From contig JAKVOZ010000001.1 of assembly GCA_022482545.1 (NCBI GenBank), forward strand, positions 207,879 to 271,878: a stretch of DNA of 64,000 nt, read 5' to 3'. Source of the DNA: Bacteroidales bacterium. Lineage in GTDB: Bacteria > Bacteroidota > Bacteroidia > Bacteroidales > P3. Numbering within the stretch: position 1 is the stretch's first letter; each line of letters opens with the position of its first letter. This document shows positions 1-7,781 of this stretch, piece after piece. A program made the translations under genes and the position numbers. Below the pieces are notes generated by a model. It did not search any database, was not told where the DNA came from, and was given only the letters and a program-made list of their open reading frames with translations.

Positions 1-591
1 GTCTCTATCTTTAAGTATTTGAGCGAACTGTTTGTCATCAAGATTAAGATAAACATTACCATAGTCATCAACATATATAATAGTGCAGATGATAGCGTTT
101 GGGGTGATAGCAGGCTTAGGAAAGAACCTTTTAGTTATAAATTCTTCCATCTTATTACCAATGCCGTCAAGTGTTTTGGCAACAGATAAGTATTTAGCAA
201 CCTTGCAGAAGTTGTCAAGAACGGCAAAAGTGTAGAAATTGCTTTCAGAATAGAAGTCAATAGTTGTTATCTCTTTGTCCATACCGTCAAAAACCAAAGA
301 AGGTAAGCCATTATCAACACAGATATAGTATTGCTTATTGGCTTTAACAACAATGAAACTTCTATCTTTGTTTTCATAAGTATTAACATCAATGATATGT
401 ATTGTGTTTTCAGGAAAGTTGAGGCAAGCGTTCTTGATTATAAAAGCAGCAGAAGAGATATCGTATTTCTTTATATTGTGAGTAATATCAATAACATTTA
501 CATCATCAATAGTAGAATATAAAAGACCTTTGACTTGTCCAATGTATTGATCTTTTAATCCCCAATCTGTTGTAAGTGTAATGATTTGCAT
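1..591 (-). CDS. SAM hydroxide adenosyltransferase (DUF62), 3' end cut off by window edge
   Basis: The reverse strand reads open from ATG at 591 to the window edge, giving 197 residues of a protein usually about 260-280 long. The N-terminus has the family hallmark TLTTDWG (residues 5-11), then IDITH (34-38), an FPENTIH stretch (59-65) and a VDNG motif (92-95). These match the SAM-dependent chlorinase/fluorinase-like DUF62 family, which hydrolyses S-adenosylmethionine to adenosine and methionine using an Asp/Arg/His triad. Asp68 and Arg77 are candidates for the first two; the usual DPGVG around the Asp is replaced by DVNTY, as I recall for Bacteroidota homologues. A promoter-like TATCTTTG lies at 626-619. 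It is separated by 65 bases from the downstream neighbour of the opposite operon end, so it is probably its own unit. Confidence 0.85.
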   Translation of the reverse strand, partial: MQIITLTTDWGLKDQYIGQVKGLLYSTIDDVNVIDITHNIKKYDISSAAFIIKNACLNFPENTIHIIDVNTYENKDRSFIVVKANKQYYICVDNGLPSLVFDGMDKEITTIDFYSESNFYTFAVLDNFCKVAKYLSVAKTLDGIGNKMEEFITKRFFPKPAITPNAIICTIIYVDDYGNVYLNLDDKQFAQILKDRD

Positions 592-618
592 ATATAATCT
601 TTTATTTTTTTAGGAGTG

Positions 619-626
619 CAAAGATA
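619..626 (-). promoter_or_regulatory. -7 promoter element (TATCTTTG) for the DUF62 gene
   Basis: On the minus strand this reads TATCTTTG followed by C, matching the Bacteroidota -7 consensus TAnnTTTG, 28 bases before the start codon. I see no convincing TTTG near -33. Confidence 0.5.
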
Positions 627-656
627 TAAAAAAAAACTTAGATATTTTCATATCTT

Positions 657-3017
657 TTAATCTTCTTCTTCTCCAAAATAATAATCAAATATAACTTCTA
701 AGTATTTCTCCAAAGAAAAATAATCTTTTGGATAAACGAAGAAAGCGTAGTTGTTAATAATTGTTTCGTCATAAAATCCTTCCACCCAAAGATAGTCAGT
801 TTTTTTGTTAAAATCTTTTATATCTTTGTAAGCCAAAGAGGCGATAAGTTTAGTTTGGTTAGCAGTAATAGAGGTAGAGTCTTGAATAAAAACATATTTT
901 ATAGTATCGTTGTTGTTAAGAATGCGAAGAGAATAGTTAAGGTTTTTGTTAGAGTTTAAATCATTGCAGACATAAACAAAAAGAGAGTCTTTATTAGTGT
1001 GATTATCTATTGAGAAGATTATAGGTTGATAGGCTTTTTCTACTGTGTAATAGACAGGTTTTTCTTCGCCAGAGTAGTCAAGACAGCCCCAACCAACACA
1101 AGGATAAGGTTCATTATATTGCCAAAACATTGTTCCCATACATCTTGGTTTGTTTCTACGATGAGCCTCTATTGCCATCTTTAATGCTTCTTGTTGAGTT
1201 GCTTGTGAAAAAAACGTATATTCATTATCATTTTTATAATTGCCAAACCATTCTTTTATTCTATTGTCAATGAGTTCAAAACCACGAGGATGTTTTTGAT
1301 GAATACTAAACAAAGGATTATCTTTTGAGTAAGGAGTAGAGCAATATTGTTGTGCAGTGTTTGGGTTCATAACGGATTGAAATCCATATTCGCTCATAAA
1401 TCTTGGTACTTTGTTGGTGTAAGTCTCAAAGTTGCTATCAGCCCACCAAACGCCCCAATAATGACAATCACCATTAGAAAGACTTTCTTTGTGTCCCCAA
1501 CCAAAATCTACTGGTGAAGAATGGATATAAGGTATGTTTGGACAATACTCTTTAACTAATGAAGGCAAAAGGTCTTTGAATATCTTGTTGTAGCCATTAA
1601 TAACAGAAAGACTATCAGAGTAAAGATTGTGAGAAGAGGTCTTTAAATCATTGAACCATTCCCAATTAAATATACCTTCCCATATCTCATTATTACCACA
1701 AAACAAGGAAAGAGAAGGGTGAGAACAAAGACGTATTATATTTTGTGTTGCTTCTTCTTTTACATTACTAAGAAAAAGACTATCGCTTGGATAAATATCG
1801 CAAGCAAAAGGAAAGTCTTGCCAAACCATTATTCCATACTTGTCGCACATATCAAAGAACTCATTGTCGCCATAACTACTTCCTCCCCAAACTCTAAGCA
1901 TATTCATATTAGCAAAGTTAGCCTTTATTATGTCTTCATCTTTGTTTTTGTTTGTCATAATATAGTTGGCTCCTTTAACGAAGATAGGCTCATTATTCAC
2001 TTTGAAAAAGAAACTCTCTCCAATACTATCTTTTTCTCTAATAAGTTCTACTTTTCTTATGCCATAGTTCTTGGTATCTATTATATTATTTAGGTTGTCC
2101 AAACAAATATTAGAAGTATAAACATAAGCATCTCCATAACCGTTAGGATACCATAACTTAGGGCTTTTTATTTTAAAATCTATCTTATATTCTCCATTAT
2201 CATTTGGTTTTAAGGTTGTTTGAAGCATTATCTTATGTTGAAGAATATGAGAAACAGAATCTTCTTCTTGGTTAATATCAGTGTCAGTAATAGAAGAAAT
2301 ATTGATGTTGTCTAATATTAGAGTATGATTTTCTTTTAAGGGCTTACGAAACTTAATGTTTAACACCATATATGCTTCATTGTTTTTGATGTTAGTTGTT
2401 TGAATAGCAGAATAGATAGGAGTAGGCGTATCGTCTTCAAAAGTAAGATAGATAGCATTCATCTTTGGTGCTAAGGTTTTTGGATACCAATCCCAACCAT
2501 AAAGATATTGAGGCGAACGTTGTCTTACCTTAATAGAGTCTTTTTGAAAGAAAATAATATCTAATTTGTTGCTAACTTTTTTTAGATATTGCATAACTTC
2601 ATCATTGTAAGACATAAAAGAGTTGTTGCTTTGTCTTATAAGATGTTTGTTGAGGTATATCTTGCAATTGCCGTCAATGTTCTCCATATTCAAATAAGCA
2701 AACTTCTTTTGCTTCTGGTCTTTTCTTATTTTAAACTTGCAAGAATACGTCCAAGTCATCTTGTCAATCTTCTCCATTTGTTTCTCATTATCTTTAACAA
2801 AAATAGAGTCTATTATGTTGTTGTCTTGTAGAATTTTGTAGGTGTTAGCATAGAAAGAAATATCAATGTTTTTTATTTTAACATCTTTACCATTTGAAAG
2901 AGTGGCATTGTTGAAAAGTATTATGTTAGAGTCTAAGCAAGAGTTCTTTAAATTATCTTCTTGTGCGAATAAACTACTGCAAATAACTAATAATAAAAAG
3001 AGAATGTAATGTTTCAT
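657..3017 (-). CDS. Exported beta-mannosidase, glycoside hydrolase family 2
   Basis: A 786-residue enzyme with a signal peptide (residues 1-19, ending SLFAQ), so it acts in the periplasm or at the surface. It has the GH2 order of sugar-binding beta-sandwich, immunoglobulin-like domain and TIM barrel. The acid/base Glu is E444 in GNNEIWEG and the nucleophile is E543 in FMSEYGFQS; WGGSSYGDNEFFDMCDKYGI (positions 377-396) is the typical barrel segment of beta-mannosidases, which release terminal beta-linked mannose. The gene lies 12 bases after the ROK kinase gene on the same strand, so mannoside cleavage and sugar phosphorylation are probably co-expressed. Length fits the family. The subfamily substrate (mannan, N-glycan core) cannot be told from sequence alone. 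Confidence 0.88.
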   Translation of the reverse strand: MKHYILFLLLVICSSLFAQEDNLKNSCLDSNIILFNNATLSNGKDVKIKNIDISFYANTYKILQDNNIIDSIFVKDNEKQMEKIDKMTWTYSCKFKIRKDQKQKKFAYLNMENIDGNCKIYLNKHLIRQSNNSFMSYNDEVMQYLKKVSNKLDIIFFQKDSIKVRQRSPQYLYGWDWYPKTLAPKMNAIYLTFEDDTPTPIYSAIQTTNIKNNEAYMVLNIKFRKPLKENHTLILDNINISSITDTDINQEEDSVSHILQHKIMLQTTLKPNDNGEYKIDFKIKSPKLWYPNGYGDAYVYTSNICLDNLNNIIDTKNYGIRKVELIREKDSIGESFFFKVNNEPIFVKGANYIMTNKNKDEDIIKANFANMNMLRVWGGSSYGDNEFFDMCDKYGIMVWQDFPFACDIYPSDSLFLSNVKEEATQNIIRLCSHPSLSLFCGNNEIWEGIFNWEWFNDLKTSSHNLYSDSLSVINGYNKIFKDLLPSLVKEYCPNIPYIHSSPVDFGWGHKESLSNGDCHYWGVWWADSNFETYTNKVPRFMSEYGFQSVMNPNTAQQYCSTPYSKDNPLFSIHQKHPRGFELIDNRIKEWFGNYKNDNEYTFFSQATQQEALKMAIEAHRRNKPRCMGTMFWQYNEPYPCVGWGCLDYSGEEKPVYYTVEKAYQPIIFSIDNHTNKDSLFVYVCNDLNSNKNLNYSLRILNNNDTIKYVFIQDSTSITANQTKLIASLAYKDIKDFNKKTDYLWVEGFYDETIINNYAFFVYPKDYFSLEKYLEVIFDYYFGEEED

Positions 3018-3029
3018 ATAATTTTTGTT

Positions 3030-3992
3030 TTAATCATTAAAGCATAGAGCAGCAGAGCCAAGAATAGCAGCATTGTCTTGCTCCAAGCCTGAAAGTTCTA
3101 TATCTATTGTGTTTTTAAAGACAACAAAAAGGTCTTGTTCAAAATATTTCTTTAAAGGAGTAAGGATTAAATCACCGCTTTTAGCCAATCCTCCAAAAAG
3201 ATATATCTTCTTAGGAGATGTTATTTCAGCAGCATTAGCAAGACCAAGAGCAAGTGTTTTTGCTGTTCTATCAAAGCATTCTAAACAAAGTTCATCGCCT
3301 TTTGTTGCATAATCATAAATCATCTTACTTGTAATCTCTTCTTGATTAACGTTCCTAAGAGCAGAAGGATAAGCAGAAGTGTTAAGTATTTCTTTTACTG
3401 TGCGAACGATACCTGTTGCAGAGGTGTATGTTTCCAAACAACCTTTTCTTCCGCAACCACAAAGTCTTCCGTTAGGCTCTATTATTGTATGTCCTACTTC
3501 GCCAGCAAACCCTGTTGAGCCATAAACCAACTTGCCATCAACAACAACGCCACTTCCAACGCCTGTTCCTAATGTAATCATAATAAAGTCCTTGACATTC
3601 TTTGCTTTACCATAAATCATCTCACCTATTGCAGCAGCGTTAGCATCATTAGTTAGTGTTACTTTTAGGTTGTAACTATCTTTGAGTAGCATAAGTTCTA
3701 ATATCTCTTTAAACTTAACCACGCCTTTGAAAGGTAGATTGGGAGCATATTCCATTGAACCGTTGTAATAATTGCCATTAGGACAGCCCATACCAACTCC
3801 AAGAATGTTGTCTGTATCTGGGCATTTGTCGCAAAGTATTTCTATCTTATTAACTAAGGCAGCAATATAGTCTTCTGTAACTGAGAAATCTCTTGTCTTT
3901 AAGCTCTCTTTTTCTATTACCTTACCATTTTCATCTACTAGACCAAATGCTGTATTTGTTCCTCCTATATCTATTCCTATTGAGTATTTCAT
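3030..3992 (-). CDS. ROK-family sugar kinase (glucokinase-like)
   Basis: 320 residues with the full ROK signature: ATP phosphate-binding GIDIGGTN near the N-terminus, catalytic Asp in TNDANAAA, the GEVGHT loop with its sugar-contacting Glu/His, and the zinc-binding CGCGRKGCLE cluster. ROK kinases of this length phosphorylate hexoses such as glucose, mannose or N-acetylated amino sugars; no helix-turn-helix precedes the kinase, so it is an enzyme and not a ROK repressor. It is the first gene of a two-gene operon with the beta-mannosidase downstream, which favours mannose or glucose as substrate. The upstream gap holds a 21-bp repeat array and no clear -7 box. Confidence 0.87.
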   Translation of the reverse strand: MKYSIGIDIGGTNTAFGLVDENGKVIEKESLKTRDFSVTEDYIAALVNKIEILCDKCPDTDNILGVGMGCPNGNYYNGSMEYAPNLPFKGVVKFKEILELMLLKDSYNLKVTLTNDANAAAIGEMIYGKAKNVKDFIMITLGTGVGSGVVVDGKLVYGSTGFAGEVGHTIIEPNGRLCGCGRKGCLETYTSATGIVRTVKEILNTSAYPSALRNVNQEEITSKMIYDYATKGDELCLECFDRTAKTLALGLANAAEITSPKKIYLFGGLAKSGDLILTPLKKYFEQDLFVVFKNTIDIELSGLEQDNAAILGSAALCFND

Positions 3993-4020
3993 AAAATATT
4001 ATCTTTTTATCTTATATATC

Positions 4021-4075
4021 TTATTATTGTTATCTTATTATTGTTATTGTTTATCTTATTATCACTAATCACTAT
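4021..4075. repeat. Simple TTATTATTGTTATC-like repeat
   Basis: A low-complexity stretch built from overlapping TTATTATTG and TTATC words, immediately upstream of the ROK gene and beside the 21-bp array. No function is evident. Confidence 0.4.
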
Positions 4076-4160
4076 AAATGGATTGCTAATCTAATTGATT
4101 GTCTTTTGATTCTAATAAAATATTTCTTCAATCCATTTGAACGGTTTGCTAATCCATTTT
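4076..4160. repeat. 21-bp tandem array A1 (degenerate)
   Basis: Read on the minus strand the segment splits into 21-base units that begin ATT or AAT and end in TGG or TAG. The outer units carry GGATTAGCAA and GCAATCCATTT; an inner one has TCAAAAGAC. It is the most degenerate member of the family also seen at 7.6, 14.5, 22.3, 35.1, 53.7 and 56.5 kb. It fills the gap between the last R-M gene and the ROK operon. Confidence 0.75.
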
Positions 4161-4162
4161 TT

Positions 4163-5251
4163 TCATTTTTCATTTTTCACTATTAAATAATGTATATATT
4201 CTTTTGTTTGGTTTGCTTTAATATGACGATTCTCAGATTCTTTATCAGCTTTAAATCTACTATAAGTTTTTTCAAAAAAACCATATTTCCCTCGTTGTTC
4301 CATAATTTGTTTTATTTCTTCAAAAGACATTAAACCTTCATTGTTATAACTAAGAAAAATATATTTAGTTTTTGCATTATTAATTAAATCAGAAAAAACT
4401 TCTTTTACTTTTTGCTTTTGGCAATACATTGATTTTTGATTAGAGCAATCTCTCATACCTGTCTTACCAATAATTGTTGGGTTATCATATTTTGCTATTG
4501 TTTCCAAAATATGATAATTAGAAGAATATTGACGTTGATTATATGGAGGGTCTAAATAAAGTATGTCTGTTTCTATATTACGAATTAATTTATTGGCATC
4601 TTCATTAAACACTCTATGTTCTTGTTTATTAATTATCACTTTTGCAGGTGTCATTGAAATAGACTTATTGGCAGAAGCTTTTAATTTTTTTAAGAAAGCA
4701 CCATAAACAGAAGCTGTATTTGCAACTTTATCTATATTTTCTAATAAGGTTGCTAAAAGAAAATAATATTCATTATTTGTAATAATATTATTATTTTTCC
4801 AATATTCTATTTTTTGTCTTATAGCATCACATTTTTTTCCATTATTATCAGAGAAATATAAACGATAGTCTTCATCATCTTTCTTATCTCCTTTACAAAA
4901 ATTCTTAAAAATAAATCCTGCTACTCCTTCTAAATTGTTTAGATAATTACAAACTATATCAGTTTTGTTCTCATCAAAAAAAGTGTTTCTTAATAATGGA
5001 ATTTCTTCTTCCAATCCTTTAAAAAGTAATGTGGTGTGATTTTTTATATATTGTTGATTAAGAACATAACTATAATATTGTAAATCATTGGCTATTATTT
5101 TATAACCTTTTTGTTTAAAATAACTTCCAACTACTCCTGTACCTGCAAAAATATCACAAAAAGTGGTAATGTTTTTATCGTCTTTTGTTATCTTATGTAT
5201 GCAATCATACACAAATGGCAATAACTTGTATTTACAACCTATGTAATTCAT
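4163..5251 (-). CDS. DNA adenine-N6 methyltransferase, D12 (Dam-like) class, of the R-M cassette
   Basis: 362 residues with class-alpha order: SAM-binding motif I DIFAGTG (33-39) first, catalytic motif IV DPPYNQRQY (from D234) later, followed by NYHILETIAKYD and GKTGMR, which are typical of D12 N6-adenine methylases. The N-terminal NYIGCKYKLLPFV matches the family X motif. It transfers a methyl group from SAM to adenine in a specific site, protecting the genome from the partner nuclease. It begins 3 bases after the HNH nuclease gene and is the last gene of the dapB-led transcript. The recognition sequence cannot be predicted. The gene looks more A+T-rich than dapB. Confidence 0.88.
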   Translation of the reverse strand: MNYIGCKYKLLPFVYDCIHKITKDDKNITTFCDIFAGTGVVGSYFKQKGYKIIANDLQYYSYVLNQQYIKNHTTLLFKGLEEEIPLLRNTFFDENKTDIVCNYLNNLEGVAGFIFKNFCKGDKKDDEDYRLYFSDNNGKKCDAIRQKIEYWKNNNIITNNEYYFLLATLLENIDKVANTASVYGAFLKKLKASANKSISMTPAKVIINKQEHRVFNEDANKLIRNIETDILYLDPPYNQRQYSSNYHILETIAKYDNPTIIGKTGMRDCSNQKSMYCQKQKVKEVFSDLINNAKTKYIFLSYNNEGLMSFEEIKQIMEQRGKYGFFEKTYSRFKADKESENRHIKANQTKEYIHYLIVKNEK

Positions 5252-5254
5252 AAT

Positions 5255-5929
5255 TTAATCATTTGGATATAATTTTTTCATAATATATTCAGAGGCTTCT
5301 TTACTTATCTTTTTTACGCTCTGTTTTCTGTATTCTACTGGGTCGTATTGATAGCATCCTTTACAACCTAATTCTTTTGTGTAATCTTCATCTCCTTCAT
5401 AAAATGGATATGGATTACCTTTTATATTTTTTGCATTCCAACGTTTATTAGACTCTTTACATCGTTTACATATTTGCCTTTTTATATCATTAGCCGCTTT
5501 GCATAAAGGTTGAAAATCATCTCTGTTTTGACTTTTTGTGTTGGATACTCTCCAATCATCTTTTCTGCCATCTTTATGGTCAATTTCTATTATAGTATTT
5601 TCGCTTGTACTATCAATTCCAATTCCAAGCATAACACAATTTTGCTTCTTGTAATAATCTTTTATATCTTGTCTTATATTTTGATTGAATGTTTTTTCTA
5701 AATTAAATCCATTTAACCTCACTGCGTCAATAGAATTACCAGCTGTTTGTTTTTTGTTAAATTCTATAATATATTTTTTTGCAAGAGTAGAACTTTTTCT
5801 ACACCAAGAACCACCATTGCCTAGTTGTAAGTCTTTATATTTTCCTATAAATTCAGTTACAGTTACCCATCTGCTTTCGCCTTTATCATTAGGTTTTGCT
5901 AATTCTAAAAATAATTCAGTTTTTGTCAT
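5255..5929 (-). CDS. HNH-type restriction endonuclease (putative)
   Basis: 224 residues. The core is a beta-beta-alpha-metal HNH motif: EIDHKDG (115-121) with the catalytic His118, SQNRDDFQPLC (133-143) and N147. Cys154/Cys157 and Cys189/Cys192 form two CxxC pairs that would bind a structural zinc, as in other HNH restriction enzymes. Placed between two DNA methyltransferase genes with gaps of 8 and 3 bases, it is most simply the nuclease of this R-M system. I do not recognise a named homologue; the N-terminal 90 residues, which should hold target recognition, are unfamiliar. Presence of two methyltransferases suggests an asymmetric (type IIS-like) site. Confidence 0.75.
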   Translation of the reverse strand: MTKTELFLELAKPNDKGESRWVTVTEFIGKYKDLQLGNGGSWCRKSSTLAKKYIIEFNKKQTAGNSIDAVRLNGFNLEKTFNQNIRQDIKDYYKKQNCVMLGIGIDSTSENTIIEIDHKDGRKDDWRVSNTKSQNRDDFQPLCKAANDIKRQICKRCKESNKRWNAKNIKGNPYPFYEGDEDYTKELGCKGCYQYDPVEYRKQSVKKISKEASEYIMKKLYPND

Positions 5930-5937
5930 AAATCTTT

Positions 5938-6732
5938 TTATTTGTTTTTAAATATAAATATATACTCGTGTTTAAATATATAATAATCGCTTGACAAAGC
6001 TCTGTAACGCCATATTGCTTGTTTGTTTAATTTATCTCTATTCCCTTCTATGTTTTTTACTATTGTTGCTTTTAAAGTAAGTCCTAATTTTTGAGTAGCA
6101 TACATACAATAAAAACCAAGAGGAATTAAAACACCGTCAGTATATTTATCTCCAATAACTATTGCCAAATAACGGTCTTTTTCTAAGACATTTTTTACTC
6201 CATTTACTACTTTTGTAAAATTATCAATAAACTCTTTAAGTGTTTTGCAGTTTGATAAGTCTTTTTCTTTATCGCTAAATTTTATTATGTCGCTGTAAGG
6301 TGGGTGAAGAATAACAAGTTGAACATTTTGTTTGTTGTGTTGTAAAAGAATATCATTTACTATTTTTGTGTATGTGCTTTCTTGTGTGCTATCAGCAGTA
6401 AAAACGTAAGAAAAATGATTTTCTGTATCTTTATTTAATTTATTTTTTACTTTTTCTATTAATTCTTCTTGAATATCAATGCCAATACAATTTCTATTTA
6501 GTTCCTCGCATTCAAAAGCTGTTGTGCCACTACCAAGAAAACAATCTAAAACGGCATCATTTTCTTTTGTATATCGTCTTATTAGTTGGTGTGGAATTTG
6601 AGGTATGAAGTTTCCATGATAACTACCTTCATGCTTGCCATATTTAGCTCTTTCATTAAAAAGCCATAAACTATCAGTAAGTACGGTCTCTTGTTTCCAA
6701 TTTTTTAAATCTATATCATTAAATTTTGGCAT
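5938..6732 (-). CDS. DNA methyltransferase, N4/N6 family, of the R-M cassette
   Basis: 264 residues with SAM-binding LDCFLGSGTT (62-71) followed by the catalytic HPPYSDII (143-150). This is the N6_N4_Mtase fold; the PPY motif with a leading His leaves open whether it makes N6-methyladenine or N4-methylcytosine. Its ATG (6732) lies inside the 3' end of dapB: the two genes overlap by 14 bases in different frames, so translation may be coupled. It is the first R-M gene transcribed, before the nuclease, a useful order for protecting host DNA. With the second methyltransferase downstream it would modify the two strands of a non-palindromic site. Confidence 0.82.
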   Translation of the reverse strand: MPKFNDIDLKNWKQETVLTDSLWLFNERAKYGKHEGSYHGNFIPQIPHQLIRRYTKENDAVLDCFLGSGTTAFECEELNRNCIGIDIQEELIEKVKNKLNKDTENHFSYVFTADSTQESTYTKIVNDILLQHNKQNVQLVILHPPYSDIIKFSDKEKDLSNCKTLKEFIDNFTKVVNGVKNVLEKDRYLAIVIGDKYTDGVLIPLGFYCMYATQKLGLTLKATIVKNIEGNRDKLNKQAIWRYRALSSDYYIFKHEYIFIFKNK

Positions 6733-7468
6733 AGCTTTTTTTTATATTTTCACTACTAATTTCTTTCATCATATCGTCCATGGTGTAAAAACCTTGTTTA
6801 TCACAAAGAAACTCGCCTGCCATTATGGCACCAAGAGCAAAACCTTCTCGTGTCTTTGCTTTATGAGTGATTTCTATGGTATCAACAGGTGAATCATAAC
6901 TGATTATATGTGTGCCACACTCTTCGCCTATACGTTTGGCATCTATCTCTAATGTCTTCTCATCTTTTGCTTGGTTTAGTTGCCATGAAGTCTTTTTGTT
7001 AGAGTTATTTATTAGGTCGTTGGCAAGAGTTATTGCAGTGCCAGAAGGAGCATCAAGTTTATGAATATGATGTATCTCAGTTATCTTTGGATTGTAAGAA
7101 GGATAAGCGTTCATCATCTTAGCCAATGAAATATTAAGCATTCTTAACATATACACACCAATAGAAAAATTAGAAGAATAGAAAAAAGACTGCTTTTCGT
7201 CTAAAACACGTTGTTTTATCATAGGAATATTATCGTACCAACCAGTAGCACCAACAACAAGCGGTATATGTCTTTTGAAACAAGAGTCAATGTTGTTAAT
7301 AACACTGCTTGGAGTTGAGAAGTCAATAGCAACATCAATCTTCTTCTTATCAACTTTGTTCCAAGAGTCGTCTTTGTCGATAATACAAGCAATGTTATGA
7401 CCTTTTTCTAATGCAAGCCTTTCTATCATCTTGCCCATCTTTCCGTACCCTATAAGTAATATATCCAT
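6719..7468 (-). CDS. dapB: 4-hydroxy-tetrahydrodipicolinate reductase
   Basis: 249 residues. The N-terminal Rossmann motif is LIGYGKMGKMIE (5-16); DFSTPSSV and GATGW follow, then the substrate and catalytic segment EIHHIHKLDAPSGTA, diagnostic for DapB. The enzyme reduces the dipicolinate intermediate with NAD(P)H in the cytoplasmic DAP/lysine pathway, giving mDAP for peptidoglycan. A -7 element reads TATCTTTG at 7516-7509, 41 bases before the start. The last codons overlap the first methyltransferase gene, so the R-M genes probably ride on this housekeeping promoter. The C-terminal tail SSENIKKSYAKI follows the usual end of the family and includes an A-run, perhaps created when the cassette arrived. 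Confidence 0.93.
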   Translation of the reverse strand: MDILLIGYGKMGKMIERLALEKGHNIACIIDKDDSWNKVDKKKIDVAIDFSTPSSVINNIDSCFKRHIPLVVGATGWYDNIPMIKQRVLDEKQSFFYSSNFSIGVYMLRMLNISLAKMMNAYPSYNPKITEIHHIHKLDAPSGTAITLANDLINNSNKKTSWQLNQAKDEKTLEIDAKRIGEECGTHIISYDSPVDTIEITHKAKTREGFALGAIMAGEFLCDKQGFYTMDDMMKEISSENIKKSYAKI

Positions 7469-7508
7469 AGCCTTTTATACTTTTTGTATTCGTTTTTTTA
7501 ATTACGTA

Positions 7509-7516
7509 CAAAGATA
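7509..7516 (-). promoter_or_regulatory. -7 promoter element (TATCTTTG) for dapB and the R-M cassette
   Basis: Minus-strand TATCTTTG matches the Bacteroidota -7 consensus. No other promoter-like element is visible between dapB and the end of the cassette. Confidence 0.5.
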
Positions 7517-7606
7517 ATCAAAATATTCAATCCAAACTATATTCCCAAAAATAATAATTAACTTTTTATGGTTTATAAGTCTTTTACAGTGAAAAATGAA
7601 AAGTAA

Positions 7607-7694
7607 AAAATGGATTAGCAATCCGTTAAAATGGATTCAAAAGACATTTTACTGGAATCAAAAGACATTTTAACGGATTAGCAATCCATTTTTA
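7607..7694. repeat. 21-bp tandem array A2, four units
   Basis: Units at 7614-7634, 7635-7655, 7656-7676 and 7677-7694. The two inner units share TCAAAAGACATTTTA; the outer ones are ATTAGCAATCC in direct orientation at both ends, and the whole is flanked by AAAATGG and CCATTTTT. The remainder of this divergent 313-base gap holds the dapB and lysR promoter regions and A+T-rich sequence with repeated GAAAAATGAAAA words. Confidence 0.85.
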
Positions 7695-7750
7695 GTTAAA
7701 AGAGAATAGCAAAAAATGAAAAGTAGTAGTGAAAAATGAAAATAAAATAT

Positions 7751-7758
7751 TATCTTTG
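7751..7758 (+). promoter_or_regulatory. -7 promoter element (TATCTTTG) for the LysR-type gene
   Basis: TATCTTTG lies 23 bases before the ATG at 7782, matching the Bacteroidota consensus. Confidence 0.5.
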
Positions 7759-7781
7759 GCAATTGAAAAAGATAGAAGAAA

